Source: a bacterium
GTDB lineage: Bacteria; Planctomycetota; JAFGQW01
Assembly (NCBI GenBank): GCA_030426805.1
Contig: JAUHXU010000002.1
Location: 868,001-932,000, forward strand
Direction: 5' to 3'
Length of the DNA stretch: 64,000 nucleotides
The position numbers and the translations under genes were made by a program. The notes under the pieces were generated by a model, which saw only the letters and a program-made list of their open reading frames with translations, did no database searches and was not told where the DNA came from. Shown here one piece after another: positions 16,444 to 25,257 of the stretch (positions within the stretch are counted from its first letter, which is position 1; each line of letters opens with the position of its first letter).

Positions 16444-17853
16444 ATGCGGCCTCGCTTCGCAAGTCTCTGCATGGTCTCAACGAGCATTCTGATCGCGCTT
16501 GTCGGGTGTGGCGCGACGCCCCGACCGGTTGTGGATGAGAGTTCTCCCGCGCGTTCGAGTGCGATCGATCCGGTGTGCGCTGCCCTGGACGCAGAAGGGG
16601 TGCAGCCAGGAGAGCAGGCCGAACTGCTGGGAGTGGTCGACGGCTTGGCCGACTCTGCTCGCGATGTCGTCCCCTCGGCAACTCGCTCACGGGACCGCAT
16701 CGCCGCCGTGGTGGCCCGTGTGCTCGGTGACTCCGGTTTGCAGCCCGGAACAAGCCGCAGCGTCTCGGAGGCAATCCAAACCAAGCGCGGCGCCTGCTTC
16801 GAGCTCAGCATAGTAGTCTCGGGTGTACTCCGGCGCTTGGGCGTGCGGGCTGACCTCGGAGACGCGCCTGGGCATGTGTTCGTTTGGGCGTCGGACGAGC
16901 AAGGGGAGGACGTCCTGATCGAAACCACCGACGGCGGCCGTCAGGTTTCGCGAGACTACTATCGTGAGTGGTTGGGTGCGCGCGACCCGAAGAGCATCCG
17001 AAGAGTCCACGGTGACGGGCTTCGCGCACTCATTCTCACCCAGGTAGCGGTGAAGCAGTTTGCGCGGGGCGACTCGCGGTCCGGCGATGCGCGCCTCCGT
17101 GCCGCCCTTGCGCTGGATCAACAGCAGGCGGCTGCGTGGCTCGCCACGGCGTTGCGACACCTGGAGCGCGGTCAACTCCCCGGCGCGCGTGACGCCGCGC
17201 GTCGCGCGGTGCAGGAGTGCCCCGACTGGTTGCCGGCTTGGAGTTTGCTGGCCGTCGTCGAGTCCAAGCAGCAAGGGGCTTCTGTCTCCGAAGAGGCCCA
17301 GTTGCGGATTCGTCAACATCCAACGAGGCTCGTCGACGAGTGGATGACCGCGGTTCGGTTGTTCCACGACGCCGCCATGGTCGAGATGGCGAACTCCTGT
17401 GCGGGGCGCTTGATCGACGTGATCGGCGAGAAGTTGCCCGACGCACCGAAGGCCACCCGCGATCGCCTCGGTGTGCTTGGCGCAATCGCACTCGGTGCGG
17501 CATACAGCGATGACCTGGAGTTGATGGCCAAGGTCATGAGGCAAGCGGTTCGCGAGGACCGCCGTCACGTCCTGCTCACATCCTTCTGGCCGTTGGAGGT
17601 TACGCCGCCACACGCTCGCGCCTGGGTCGTGGTCGCCCTTGCTCGAAGGCTACTGGGTCGCGATGAGGCCGCGCTCGACGCCGCACGGAACGCCATCGCG
17701 TCTGACGAGAACTGGGGCGTTGGGCACCTGATCCACGGCATTCTCCTCCACCGCGGAGGCAACGTTGATGCAGCCACGCGGAGCTTTCAGCGTGCGCAGG
17801 AACTCGGTGTTGATCTGTCAGACCTGCCTGAATCGATGGCGGATCGACGCTAA
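16444..17853 (+). CDS. Lipoprotein with transglutaminase-like and TPR regions
   Basis: A 469-residue protein with a lipoprotein signal (SILIALVGCG, lipid Cys near 22). Residues 100-165 resemble a transglutaminase-like fold with the expected order Cys (RGACFEL), His (APGHVFVW) and acidic residue (LIETTDGG). From about 195 to the end there are TPR-like helical pairs (ALALDQQQAAAWLATALRHL; NWGVGHLIHGILLHRGG). ATG 16444 follows AAGGGA by 5 bases. It overlaps the convergent lipoprotein gene by 4 bases. A degraded piece of a second copy lies at 19085-19130. Whether the catalytic triad works is not known; many such domains are non-enzymatic. Confidence 0.65.
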   Translation: MRPRFASLCMVSTSILIALVGCGATPRPVVDESSPARSSAIDPVCAALDAEGVQPGEQAELLGVVDGLADSARDVVPSATRSRDRIAAVVARVLGDSGLQPGTSRSVSEAIQTKRGACFELSIVVSGVLRRLGVRADLGDAPGHVFVWASDEQGEDVLIETTDGGRQVSRDYYREWLGARDPKSIRRVHGDGLRALILTQVAVKQFARGDSRSGDARLRAALALDQQQAAAWLATALRHLERGQLPGARDAARRAVQECPDWLPAWSLLAVVESKQQGASVSEEAQLRIRQHPTRLVDEWMTAVRLFHDAAMVEMANSCAGRLIDVIGEKLPDAPKATRDRLGVLGAIALGAAYSDDLELMAKVMRQAVREDRRHVLLTSFWPLEVTPPHARAWVVVALARRLLGRDEAALDAARNAIASDENWGVGHLIHGILLHRGGNVDAATRSFQRAQELGVDLSDLPESMADRR

Positions 17854-18314
17854 GACGAGTTGCCGAACTTAGCTCTCGTCAAGCCAATCGCCTCAAGTCT
17901 GTCCGCGTACTCGATGATCAGTGCCTCCAAGGCGGGGTCTTCCGGGAGAAGCGGGGTGTTTGGAGGTGTGGCTGCCTGATAGGCATCGCGCAGGACGTCA
18001 CCGAGCAGGACCTTGGCGACGATCACGTTGAAGACAAGTGGGTCGATCCCACGTGAGCGAAGAATGTCGTCGCGCACGAAAGCGGCGGGTGCGCCGTGTT
18101 GACGAAGGGCCTCGGCTGCCGCGAGGACGCGCTGAAACAGCTCCCGTGTGGTCGGAGACCGAATCGCTTGGTCAGCCTCCACGTTGAATTCCGCGTGGTC
18201 AGGCATTGAGTGAGGCCCTGTGTGACTACACCCCGGACCGACGCTCATCGACGCCAGTGCGAGCGCAATCGGAATGAGACGCCGGACGGGGCGTCGGCGT
18301 GAAGTTGTGGCCAT
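17850..18314 (-). CDS. Small lipoprotein, unknown function
   Basis: A 154-residue protein with a basic N-terminus, a hydrophobic stretch and a lipobox-like ending (SVGPGC, Cys near 29). The mature part is mostly helical, with no recognisable domain. The start at 18314 lies only 7 bases past the -10 box at 18322-18327, so the transcript is predicted to be leaderless. It ends overlapping the convergent gene at 17853. Cargo of island 2. Confidence 0.6.
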   Translation of the reverse strand: MATTSRRRPVRRLIPIALALASMSVGPGCSHTGPHSMPDHAEFNVEADQAIRSPTTRELFQRVLAAAEALRQHGAPAAFVRDDILRSRGIDPLVFNVIVAKVLLGDVLRDAYQAATPPNTPLLPEDPALEALIIEYADRLEAIGLTRAKFGNSS

Positions 18315-18321
18315 GACAAGG

Positions 18322-18350
18322 ATGCTACCTCTGGATCGCAAGGGTGGCAA
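18322..18350 (-). promoter_or_regulatory. Promoter giving a leaderless mRNA for the lipoprotein at 18314
   Basis: Minus-strand -35 TTGCCA (18345-18350), 17-base spacer, -10 TAGCAT (18322-18327). Transcription would start within one or two bases of the ATG at 18314. It is a diverged copy of the promoters at 16329 and 18893. Confidence 0.6.
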
Positions 18351-18477
18351 GCGCGGAGGCCGCACCGTCGCTCCCTCGCCGCCTACGTCCCGACCGCCGT
18401 GAGCTGTCCGTGCGTGGATCGGCGTACCCGGCAGGAGCCTCGCCACCACGACACGCGAGGGCGGCAAGGAGCCGAGG

Positions 18478-18885
18478 CTACCGAACATCGATCGTCACCC
18501 CGTTCCACTCGAACGTCCGCGATTCACCGGGTTGGGCGAAGACGACGAGCCGCTCACCCTGCCAGTCGACCGTGAGCGAATGGTGCTCGTGCCAGCGTAT
18601 CACTTCGTGCCAATCGCTCTGCGCCAATCCCGGACGCGCGATCCAGACCGCTTCGAGCAGGTCCAGATCGCCGCCGCGACCAACGATCGCCACCCATTTG
18701 CCGCAGTGTGAGGGGTGCTCGGAGTAGGTTGGTGAGCGCGGGCCATCGCGGTGCGACTCGAACATCAGCGCGACGCCCCCGGCGATGACCAGGGCCACTA
18801 AGAGTGCGATCGGGACCGTGAGAATCCCGAACACGATGGCGTAGCCGGGCGTCTTGACAGGCGGTCGACTCGGTTCGTCGGACAT
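18478..18885 (-). CDS. Single-pass membrane protein, unknown function
   Basis: A 135-residue protein with a short cytoplasmic tail, one membrane helix (residues 15-41, YAIVFGILTVPIALLVALVI) and a beta-rich outer domain with a Cys near 62 and several Trp. No family recognised. The start at 18885 sits 7 bases after the -10 box, again predicting a leaderless mRNA. Immediately 3' (18440-18475) lies a partial copy of the promoter repeat, CGCGAGGGCGGCAAGG. Confidence 0.55.
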   Translation of the reverse strand: MSDEPSRPPVKTPGYAIVFGILTVPIALLVALVIAGGVALMFESHRDGPRSPTYSEHPSHCGKWVAIVGRGGDLDLLEAVWIARPGLAQSDWHEVIRWHEHHSLTVDWQGERLVVFAQPGESRTFEWNGVTIDVR

Positions 18886-18892
18886 TGATCCG

Positions 18893-18922
18893 ATCCTACC
18901 CGCCGCCGCGCGAGGGCGGCAA
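18893..18922 (-). promoter_or_regulatory. Promoter giving a leaderless mRNA for the membrane protein at 18885
   Basis: Minus-strand -35 TTGCCG (18917-18922), 18-base spacer, -10 TAGGAT (18893-18898). About 33 bases are the same as in the promoter at 16329-16358. Confidence 0.6.
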
Positions 18923-19084
18923 GGTGGAGTGTTCCGTCGTGGGGTAGAAGTAGCTCCGACGTGACGAGAAAGTCGGACACTACCCGTTCCCGACCGCGCC
19001 TGACAGTGACCGTGACTCCGCTCTCCGAATCGAGGAGTTCGGCGAGTTCGTAGCTTCAGTGCCTGCGTTACCGGATGCAGTCGA

Positions 19085-19130
19085 GGACGCGAACTGGGGC
19101 TTGCTCACCTGATCCGCGGCGTCCCTCACG
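19085..19130 (+). pseudogene. Fragment of a second copy of the TPR lipoprotein gene
   Basis: GAACTGGGGC then CACCTGATCC and CGGC match the coding sequence near 17709-17752 with few changes, but no long frame surrounds it. The 18926-19438 interval holds this fragment and otherwise nothing recognisable. Confidence 0.55.
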
Positions 19131-19438
19131 GTTCGACTTCCTCCAGCCTGCCGGTCACTAAATTCGGTGGCCTTGGCGGCGCCTTCACCGATTCTCTTGG
19201 CCCATGACGTTCGATGGTCGCATCGGCGAGGAGCAGTGAAGCTGATCTTTCGGAGGTCGCGTCCAGGGCCAGGCTCGCGCGGCGAAGTCCGCTACTTGCT
19301 GCTTTGACCCCACCGTGGCACTCTCGTCGGAAGGGGCGCAGTCTCCTCTGTTGCAAACAGCTGCATTCAGCGCCTGGGGAGCTCACGGGGCTGGTTGCCG
19401 TCTTCCGCACCTCTTGAGAGCTGACTGGATAGGACGGA

Positions 19439-19828
19439 ATGATGAACGGAATCCGACGAGTCGCTATGGTCCTCTTCGTGGTTGGCACGGTTGTTGGTTG
19501 TCGGTCAGGGCGATCACTGGTGGGCAACTACGAGACGATCGAAACGCGGCGCGACGACCAGGTCGTACCACCCGAGGAGTGGTCAATGAAGTTGCGGCTT
19601 GGTAGCGACGGCGAGTACGAGTGCTGGGAGACGGATCACGGCAGGCTGAAGACGTGGGGAGGGACCTACCGAGTGCTCGACTCCGTCGTGCGGTTTGCAG
19701 ACTTCGAGAAACGCGACACAGAGTTTGGCTACGTGGTGTCTGGAGATCGGCTCACACTCACAGCACGCAGCATCGATGGGATCAGCGCACTGCCTCACCC
19801 GATGACGATTACGCTTCAGCGCGAATGA
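19439..19828 (+). CDS. Small lipoprotein with a lipocalin-like beta domain
   Basis: A 129-residue protein with a lipobox (GTVVGCRS, Cys near 21). The mature part is beta-rich with the pattern GNYETIE...WSMKLRLGSDGEYE...GTYRVLDSVVRF. This suits a small lipocalin-like or META-like stress lipoprotein, though I cannot name the family. Two ATG codons at 19439 and 19442 both follow AGGACGG. Last cargo gene of island 2 before the integrase tail. Confidence 0.6.
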   Translation: MMNGIRRVAMVLFVVGTVVGCRSGRSLVGNYETIETRRDDQVVPPEEWSMKLRLGSDGEYECWETDHGRLKTWGGTYRVLDSVVRFADFEKRDTEFGYVVSGDRLTLTARSIDGISALPHPMTITLQRE

Positions 19829-19909
19829 GGCTTGGGCTGCGGTGTCTCCGTATCGCGAGGCTCGGGCGACGGAGCCCAGGGGCGCGCACTTCTTGGATGA
19901 GTCGTGGGC

Positions 19910-20145
19910 TCATGCTCGCTCGGCGCTGTGCTCCGCCAGTCGGAGAATCGCCTCGCGGACCGGCGCGGGGAGCGCAGGCCACAGTGTCGCGATGCGCCGT
20001 AGGTCCGGTGCAGTCAGCCCCGAATCGCACCGCTGCTCGCCACCCTCACCCGTCCCGACGGCATCCAAACCGCCCCCGATTCCGCCCCCGGCGTCCCCAT
20101 CCGCAGACGTAACCTCCGCCCCAGTTGCCGCTTGCGGAGAATCGC
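19910..20145 (-). pseudogene. Displaced C-terminal tail of the island-2 integrase
   Basis: Reading from att copy C on the minus strand, the frame used by the integrase continues as DSPQAATGAEVTSADGDAGG, then GIGGGLDAVG, and ends WPALPAPVREAILRLAEHS plus four residues, with a stop at 19910. In a circle formed by recombining copies B and C, this would follow residue 445 plus the translated core in frame, giving a 543-residue integrase. In the integrated state it is separated from its gene by the whole island. Confidence 0.8.
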
Positions 20146-20206
20146 CGCGAGATTTAGGATCTCGTCCTGCAAGGGGTGAGGGTTCGATTCCCTCTCCTCG
20201 CACCAT
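20146..20206 (+). repeat. Attachment-site copy C
   Basis: 61 bp matching copies A and B except for T at 20168. That change is silent (GCG to GCA, Ala) in the integrase reading frame. It marks the right end of island 2; the sequence beyond 20206 is taken as the original chromosome. Confidence 0.9.
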
Positions 20207-20431
20207 GGCTCTCCTGGGGGGCGTGAGGGCCTCCACTGCTCGCCGGCCCCGGGTAGCGCTACTGCGTTGCTACAGCGTCACCGAACCGTGACGGGGGTGC
20301 TCACGTGCCGCACGCTAGCGGCCCGGGATCGGGTCGGTTTCGCCTGGTCTGCATGCGGTACGCAGTTTGCGATCCGTCGGCGAGCGCCTCGCGACGTTTC
20401 GTCGCACATGAGTCTTCGAGGAGTCGATTCC

Positions 20432-21688
20432 ATGCCCCTGTCTACCCGGATTGCTCGGACCGTTGCGACGATCGTGTTGATGACGGCCACCCTGTCCGAC
20501 AACGCCGCGCAAGCTCAACCGCATGGCAACGGCTACCTCGTGGTGAACGGCCGCTGCTGGTACCGTGATTGCGCCGGCGAGTTGCTGCGTGTCAATGCAT
20601 CGGGCGCCGCAGCGACACTCACGACGTGGTCGGGGTTGTCTCCCTTCGCATCGGTGACGATGGACCATCGCAACCGCACGGCGCTGTTGCTGACGTCCTA
20701 CTTGAGCTACTTGGTCGCCTACGACCTCACCACCAGCACGTCGCTGCGGGTTGCGATTCCAGCGCCGTATTACTGGTCGGGCCGCGTCGAGCCGGCGCAG
20801 TCGGGCGGCATTGCGATGGTCGCGGTGGACACGGGGTACACACACGCGCTGATACGTCTCGATCCAGCGCTGCGTGTCGTGACGAAGGTCCGATCGATGC
20901 CGCCCACCGGATCACAGCTCATCGGGCGAGACCTGGCCACTGGCGACTACGTCGTCGGCACACAGCAAGGGACGATGCGGATCTCGCCGGATGGCTCGGC
21001 GATGACCACGCTGACGTCGTTCTTTGCCTCGTGTGGTGCCCAGAGCCACTACGACGGCAGCTGGTTTCTGAGCAGTGCAAACTCGATATTGCGGGTTGCA
21101 CCGAACCGCACCGTGACCACGGTTGTCTCGAACGGTCCGTATTACAGCGTGCGGTTCGACCGCGCGACCGGACAAGGCGCACTGTCGGTGATCCAGGGCT
21201 CGTCCACGCTGGCGTCGAGCCTACTGCAGCTGGATGCGAATGGCAGTGTGCTCACGTCGATGCAGCCCGGCGCCTTTACGATGAGGGACCATCGCCACTA
21301 CCGTGATCGCAACGTCGCGACCGAGCGCCTCGCCGCGAACAACCGATGGGCGTTTCACGTGAGCTTCCCCGGCGAGCAGGCGCGGCCCTTTGTGCTCGCG
21401 CTTTCGGCAACCGGGTTCTCGCCCGGCGTCCGTATCGGCGGGCGCGTGCTTTCACTGACCCCGGACGCTCTCACGTGGGCGAGCATCTCCGGCGGACTCG
21501 GGAACCTGCTCGTCGGGGCGAGTGGCGCGCTCAGCTCGCTCGCCGAAGCCACGGCGACTCTCGACCTTCGCCGCTTCGGTCAGGCGCTCCGAGGGCGGCG
21601 CTTGTGGGCGACCGCCGTGACGCTGGACCCGAATGCGCCCGGAGGCATCGCGACCATCGCACGCCCCGTCGTGCTCGTGCTCGAGTAG
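20432..21688 (+). CDS. Secreted beta-propeller protein
   Basis: A 418-residue protein. The start at 20432 has GAGGAG 8 bases upstream and is followed by a signal peptide (cleavage after AQAQ). Residues 35-310 form repeated beta-strand units with alternating 'LLRVNASG', 'VAYDLTTST' and 'LIRLDPALR' motifs, typical of a six- or seven-bladed NHL-like or SGL-like propeller. The C-terminal 90 residues (LSATGFSPG...GGIATIARPVVLVLE) form the same kind of beta-tail found on the Kelch and hydrolase proteins here. No enzymatic residues are visible. It lies directly outside island 2. Confidence 0.6.
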   Translation: MPLSTRIARTVATIVLMTATLSDNAAQAQPHGNGYLVVNGRCWYRDCAGELLRVNASGAAATLTTWSGLSPFASVTMDHRNRTALLLTSYLSYLVAYDLTTSTSLRVAIPAPYYWSGRVEPAQSGGIAMVAVDTGYTHALIRLDPALRVVTKVRSMPPTGSQLIGRDLATGDYVVGTQQGTMRISPDGSAMTTLTSFFASCGAQSHYDGSWFLSSANSILRVAPNRTVTTVVSNGPYYSVRFDRATGQGALSVIQGSSTLASSLLQLDANGSVLTSMQPGAFTMRDHRHYRDRNVATERLAANNRWAFHVSFPGEQARPFVLALSATGFSPGVRIGGRVLSLTPDALTWASISGGLGNLLVGASGALSSLAEATATLDLRRFGQALRGRRLWATAVTLDPNAPGGIATIARPVVLVLE

Positions 21689-21713
21689 GCGGGGGATCGG
21701 TACGCCACGCTTC

Positions 21714-22133
21714 TCACCGTCGAGCGCGCGATAGCGCCGACTCGCGAATCGACTCGCGATTCAGGTCGGCGGCAAAGCCCTCGCCGCCTGCGGCACCGTC
21801 CGCGCCCAGGCAGACGACGTCGAAGTCCTCGGCGTCGACACGTTCGTAGACGTAGGCGTTGCCCCACGGATCGTCCGGGATGAGGAAGTCGAACGCCACG
21901 GCGATCTCGTCGAGGGAGACCGGCAGGCGTTTCCTGTCGATCTGGAACCGCTGGATCGCGCCCACGATCTGACCGAGGTCGAGCTTCACCTGAGCGACGC
22001 GCAGCCGGTCGCCGTCTCCGATCAACCGACTCGGTCCGTACGGGACGAGAGCGGCGTAGGCGGCGCAGATCGAGAGCGCGATCACGAGCGCGCGAAGGTT
22101 GCGAGCGGGGGAGGTCGGGTGGTTCATCCGCAT
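21714..22133 (-). CDS. GspG-like protein without a prepilin signal
   Basis: A 139-residue protein with one N-terminal membrane helix and a C-terminal domain showing the major-pseudopilin pattern: AQVKLDLGQIVGAIQRFQID, LPVSLDEI, PDDPWGNAYVYE and VVCLGADGAAGGEG. The last glycine/aspartate segment matches the calcium-site loop of GspG. The usual G|FTLIE processing site is missing, so it may not be assembled into a pseudopilus. MRMN (22133) and MNHP (22127) are both possible starts; neither has an SD. Confidence 0.6.
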   Translation of the reverse strand: MRMNHPTSPARNLRALVIALSICAAYAALVPYGPSRLIGDGDRLRVAQVKLDLGQIVGAIQRFQIDRKRLPVSLDEIAVAFDFLIPDDPWGNAYVYERVDAEDFDVVCLGADGAAGGEGFAADLNRESIRESALSRARR

Positions 22134-22192
22134 CGCGGGCTTCGACGGTCGTCGCCGGCACGGTATTCCGTAAGGCCGCGACGATTCGCGAC

Positions 22193-24457
22193 TCACGGCC
22201 CGATGGTCAGCGCGACCGGCGAACTCGCATGCACGCCCGTCGTCTGGAACACCGCGTAGGCGTGGTAGAAGCGCGAGCCGACGAGTGCGCTGGGGAGGCC
22301 GGCCGGGACGCGAATGGTCGCGGTCGCCTGACCGGCTGAATCGAGCAGTCCCGCAGAGCCGGCGATCAGGGTGTTCGGGTTCGTGAGGTTGAACCAGAAG
22401 TAGCTGTCCGGGTGCAGCAGCACCGTAGTGGCGCCGAGCGGGATACCGCGGCGCGCTCCGTCGTCGATGCAGCCGGTGATCGCATACGGCCTGTTCGCGC
22501 GGGCGGCGGTCGCGTCGAGCTGGAGCAGGACCGGACCGCCCTGTGCGGCCGAGATCGTATGCGCCGACGCCGTCAGATCGGCGGGCGCGTAGACCCAGGT
22601 GTCGTTGAGCGCGACGGTGCCGGTGGACAGCCCGCCGAAGATCATCGTCTCGCCACGGATCTCGTCGTAGACCGCCGCGTGATCGTATCGTGCCAGTGGG
22701 CTCGACGGAACCTGCATCCGTTGCCATGTGACGCCGTCCCATTCCCAGGCGTCATTCTGCTGCGTCGAGCCGATCAGTCCGCCGAACAGCACGACCCGTT
22801 GGCGCGCGTCGTCGTACGTCATCGTGTGCCGGTATCGGCTCGACGGGCTCGTCGGCGGAGTGACGCGGGTCCACGTCGTGCCCGACAGGAGCCAGGTGTC
22901 GTTGTGGTAGGTGATCGTCGGGCCGGGGCCCGGCCCGACGACGGTGCGGCCGCCGAACAGGACGAACTGCCCGCGCGCCGCGTCGTAGGCCATCGCGTGA
23001 TCCGTGCGCCCGGACGGCCCGGCAGGGAGGCTCCGCCACTGGGCGCCATCCCACGACCAGCAGTCGTTGAACGACTGGTGCATGTCGTTCGGCGGTGTCC
23101 CGGTGATCCGGTAGCCACCGACGAGCACGACCCTGCTCGACGAGCGGTCATAGGCCATCGCCATGCCTTGGCGTCCGGCGGGTCTCGTCGCGACGGTCGG
23201 ATTCGTCCAGCGCGCGCCGTCCCACTCCCAGAGGTCGTCCAGCCACGCCGCCCGCGTCGTATTGCGCCCGCCGAACAGCACGACGCGTTGGCGCGAGGGG
23301 TCGTACGTCATCGCATGATCCTGTCGCCCGGACGGACCGGCGACGGACGTACTGGCCCAACCAGCGGGCCCACGGATCCACGTGTCCGACGTCGCCGGCG
23401 TGCCACCGAATAGAACGATGCCTTGCCGGGCCGCATCGAACGCCATCGCGTGCTCGCTCCGTCCGGCGGGTGCCAGCGGTGGAACCCACCGTGTCCACCG
23501 CACGCCGTCCCACCCCCAGACGTCGTCGAGCGGCGCACTCACACCGCCGCTGCCGCCGAACAAGACGATCCGGCCGCTCGTCGGATGGAACGCGAGACCG
23601 TGGTAGTTGCGCGCCGGGGGCGGCGATGCCGTGCGCCGCGACCAGTCGATGCCGTTCCACTCCCATGTGTCGTTCAACCTGGACGTCAGGTTGTAACCAC
23701 CGAACAGCACGATGCGTTGCCGCGTCGGATCGTACGCCATGCGATGGTCGCGGCGACTCGGTGGCGAGGTCGCGGGATTCAGTTTCGTCCATTGGTTGCC
23801 GTCCCACGCCCACGTGTCGTTGTGCACGGCTTGGGATCGATACCCACCGAAGAGAATGACCTGCTGGCGTGCGGCGTCGTAGCACATCGCGTGCGCGTCG
23901 GTCGGCGGCGGTCCCGCGACCGCTCGCTGGGTCCAATTCGTCCCGTCCCATTCCCAGGTGTCGTTGAGCAGTGCCGCGCCGAACGCGCCGCCGAACAAGA
24001 CGGTTCTCTTTCGCGCGGCGTCGTAGGCCATTGCCGGCGACCGGCGACCCGGAGGGCTTGTCGCCGGGTTGGGATTGGACCAGTTTCGGCCGTCCCACTC
24101 CCAGGTTCCGGTGTGCCAGTTCGCCGGCGCGCCGAAGCCTCCGAACAAGACGACCCGTTGTCGGCTCGAGTCGTAGGCCATCGAATGCCACTCGCGTGCC
24201 GGCGGGCTCGGTGCCGGGCTCGGCGAGACCCACGTGCCATCCCAGAGCCACGTGTCGGCCAGGTGGGAGCCGCCGCCCGCGCGACCGCCGAACACGAGCA
24301 CCTTTCCGCCGAACCCGTCGGTCGCCATCGCATGACCGGATCGCTTCGTCGGGTGGCCGATCTCGCTCCAACGCATCTGGGCGACCAGCCGGCCGGGGAT
24401 CGGGGCGAATGCGAGCAAGGCCAGGACGAGGGCACCGGCCGATCGTGGTCGTCGCAT
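22193..24457 (-). CDS. Secreted Kelch-repeat protein
   Basis: A 754-residue protein with a signal peptide and twelve Kelch-type units over residues 35-620. Each unit carries an R-x-x-HAMAYD strand, then R-x-VLFGG, then NDTWEWDG-x-x-W. That is enough for two beta-propellers. The remaining 120 residues (starting ADLTASAHT) form the beta-rich tail shared with other secreted proteins of this genome. GGAGG lies 8 bases before the ATG at 24457. Such proteins usually serve as extracellular binding or structural scaffolds; the ligand is unknown. The adjacent 24458-24687 interval contains nothing recognisable. Confidence 0.8.
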   Translation of the reverse strand: MRRPRSAGALVLALLAFAPIPGRLVAQMRWSEIGHPTKRSGHAMATDGFGGKVLVFGGRAGGGSHLADTWLWDGTWVSPSPAPSPPAREWHSMAYDSSRQRVVLFGGFGAPANWHTGTWEWDGRNWSNPNPATSPPGRRSPAMAYDAARKRTVLFGGAFGAALLNDTWEWDGTNWTQRAVAGPPPTDAHAMCYDAARQQVILFGGYRSQAVHNDTWAWDGNQWTKLNPATSPPSRRDHRMAYDPTRQRIVLFGGYNLTSRLNDTWEWNGIDWSRRTASPPPARNYHGLAFHPTSGRIVLFGGSGGVSAPLDDVWGWDGVRWTRWVPPLAPAGRSEHAMAFDAARQGIVLFGGTPATSDTWIRGPAGWASTSVAGPSGRQDHAMTYDPSRQRVVLFGGRNTTRAAWLDDLWEWDGARWTNPTVATRPAGRQGMAMAYDRSSSRVVLVGGYRITGTPPNDMHQSFNDCWSWDGAQWRSLPAGPSGRTDHAMAYDAARGQFVLFGGRTVVGPGPGPTITYHNDTWLLSGTTWTRVTPPTSPSSRYRHTMTYDDARQRVVLFGGLIGSTQQNDAWEWDGVTWQRMQVPSSPLARYDHAAVYDEIRGETMIFGGLSTGTVALNDTWVYAPADLTASAHTISAAQGGPVLLQLDATAARANRPYAITGCIDDGARRGIPLGATTVLLHPDSYFWFNLTNPNTLIAGSAGLLDSAGQATATIRVPAGLPSALVGSRFYHAYAVFQTTGVHASSPVALTIGP

Positions 24458-24687
24458 GAGGGCGTCCTCCTCGTGGTCGCGGCCGTGGTCTCGCTGCTGC
24501 GCGTCTCGAGACGACGATCATCGCACGTTTGCACCGTCGCGGGGTGTGTTTGTCGGCGTTCGCAGAGCATCGACGTCCTTGCCAGGCGGTTCCCGATCGG
24601 GTCCATTCGAAGCGGATCGGGCGGTCGGTGGCCAGCCGGGCATGTTCCGGCGACGGCAGACGGGTCGGAGAGGAGCCGACGAGGTGC

Positions 24688-25257
24688 CTACTCGGCGCGA
24701 CCGTCGCGTTTCTCTCGAGCCTTCGCAGGTCCACCGGGGCGTTCGAGCCGGTGTTGCTCCTTCGATGGGGGGCCGCCGGGTGTGGACGTGTGGCCCAAGA
24801 GTACTCTCCAGGCGTTCTTCGCCGGGTCCCTCTCCAGTAGCCACGTAATCACCCCGCCGTACTCGTGATCGTCGCGGCCGGGGATCGTCAGATGTGTTCG
24901 GAAGGTCGATCGCACCGATGCGAGCGACGGCGAGAGTTCGACGACGCGCACCTTCGACAGCGTCGTCTTGAACCGAACGTTCGCGAACTGCCGCATCCCC
25001 CGCAGGACGTCGTCGGCGGTCGAATACGACCGCGCGCCATCGGTGTACCACGAGAAGCGGTCGTCGGTGACGAATAGATCGCGGATGGCGCGCTCGTCAC
25101 GCGACTCGAGCGTCGTGAGGTAGTGCTTCAGGAAACCGTTCACACCGGACTCGAAGTCGGTCGGGCCCGACGACGTGCGATGCAATGCGAATGCGGTCAG
25201 GGTCGTGCTCGCGAGGAGTGTCACGATCACGATCGATGCTGTGGCGTGCCGGATCAT
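24688..25257 (-). CDS. Exported NTF2-like protein (SnoaL/DUF4440 type)
   Basis: A 189-residue protein with an N-terminal hydrophobic segment (residues 7-27, signal or anchor) and an NTF2-like cone fold over residues 35-160. Typical pieces are FLKHYLTTLESRDERAIRDL, FVTDDRFSWYTDG and VRSTFRTHLTI. The family often covers small enzymes or ligand-binding domains, and no active-site set is evident. The start overlaps the stop of the VOC gene (ATGA), so the two form an operon divergent from an AraC-type regulator. Confidence 0.65.
   Translation of the reverse strand: MIRHATASIVIVTLLASTTLTAFALHRTSSGPTDFESGVNGFLKHYLTTLESRDERAIRDLFVTDDRFSWYTDGARSYSTADDVLRGMRQFANVRFKTTLSKVRVVELSPSLASVRSTFRTHLTIPGRDDHEYGGVITWLLERDPAKNAWRVLLGHTSTPGGPPSKEQHRLERPGGPAKAREKRDGRAE

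Larger units (their letters stand above)
13350..20206. mobile_element. Genomic island 2 at tRNA-Leu (integrase intact)
   Basis: Bounded by att copies B and C. At its left end the minus-strand module HTH/terminase-small-like, XRE-like and integrase is packed with overlapping starts and stops. The rest is cargo: a hypothetical gene, a transglutaminase-like lipoprotein, and small membrane and lipoprotein genes. The integrase tail at 19910-20145 lies at the right end in the correct frame. No conjugation or capsid genes are visible, so this is a small integrative element that may depend on a helper for transfer. Confidence 0.85.

Noticed and set aside
16266..18925. Integron-type attC sites between the small genes of island 2
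   Set aside because: The repeats carry well-spaced -35 and -10 boxes, lie 5' of genes and not 3', and lack the R/L core structure of attC. Promoter duplication explains them better. No integron integrase is present.
19214..19417. A 67-codon plus-strand frame in the 18926-19438 interval
   Set aside because: No SD, no protein-like composition, and the interval looks like decayed DNA containing a fragment of the TPR lipoprotein gene.
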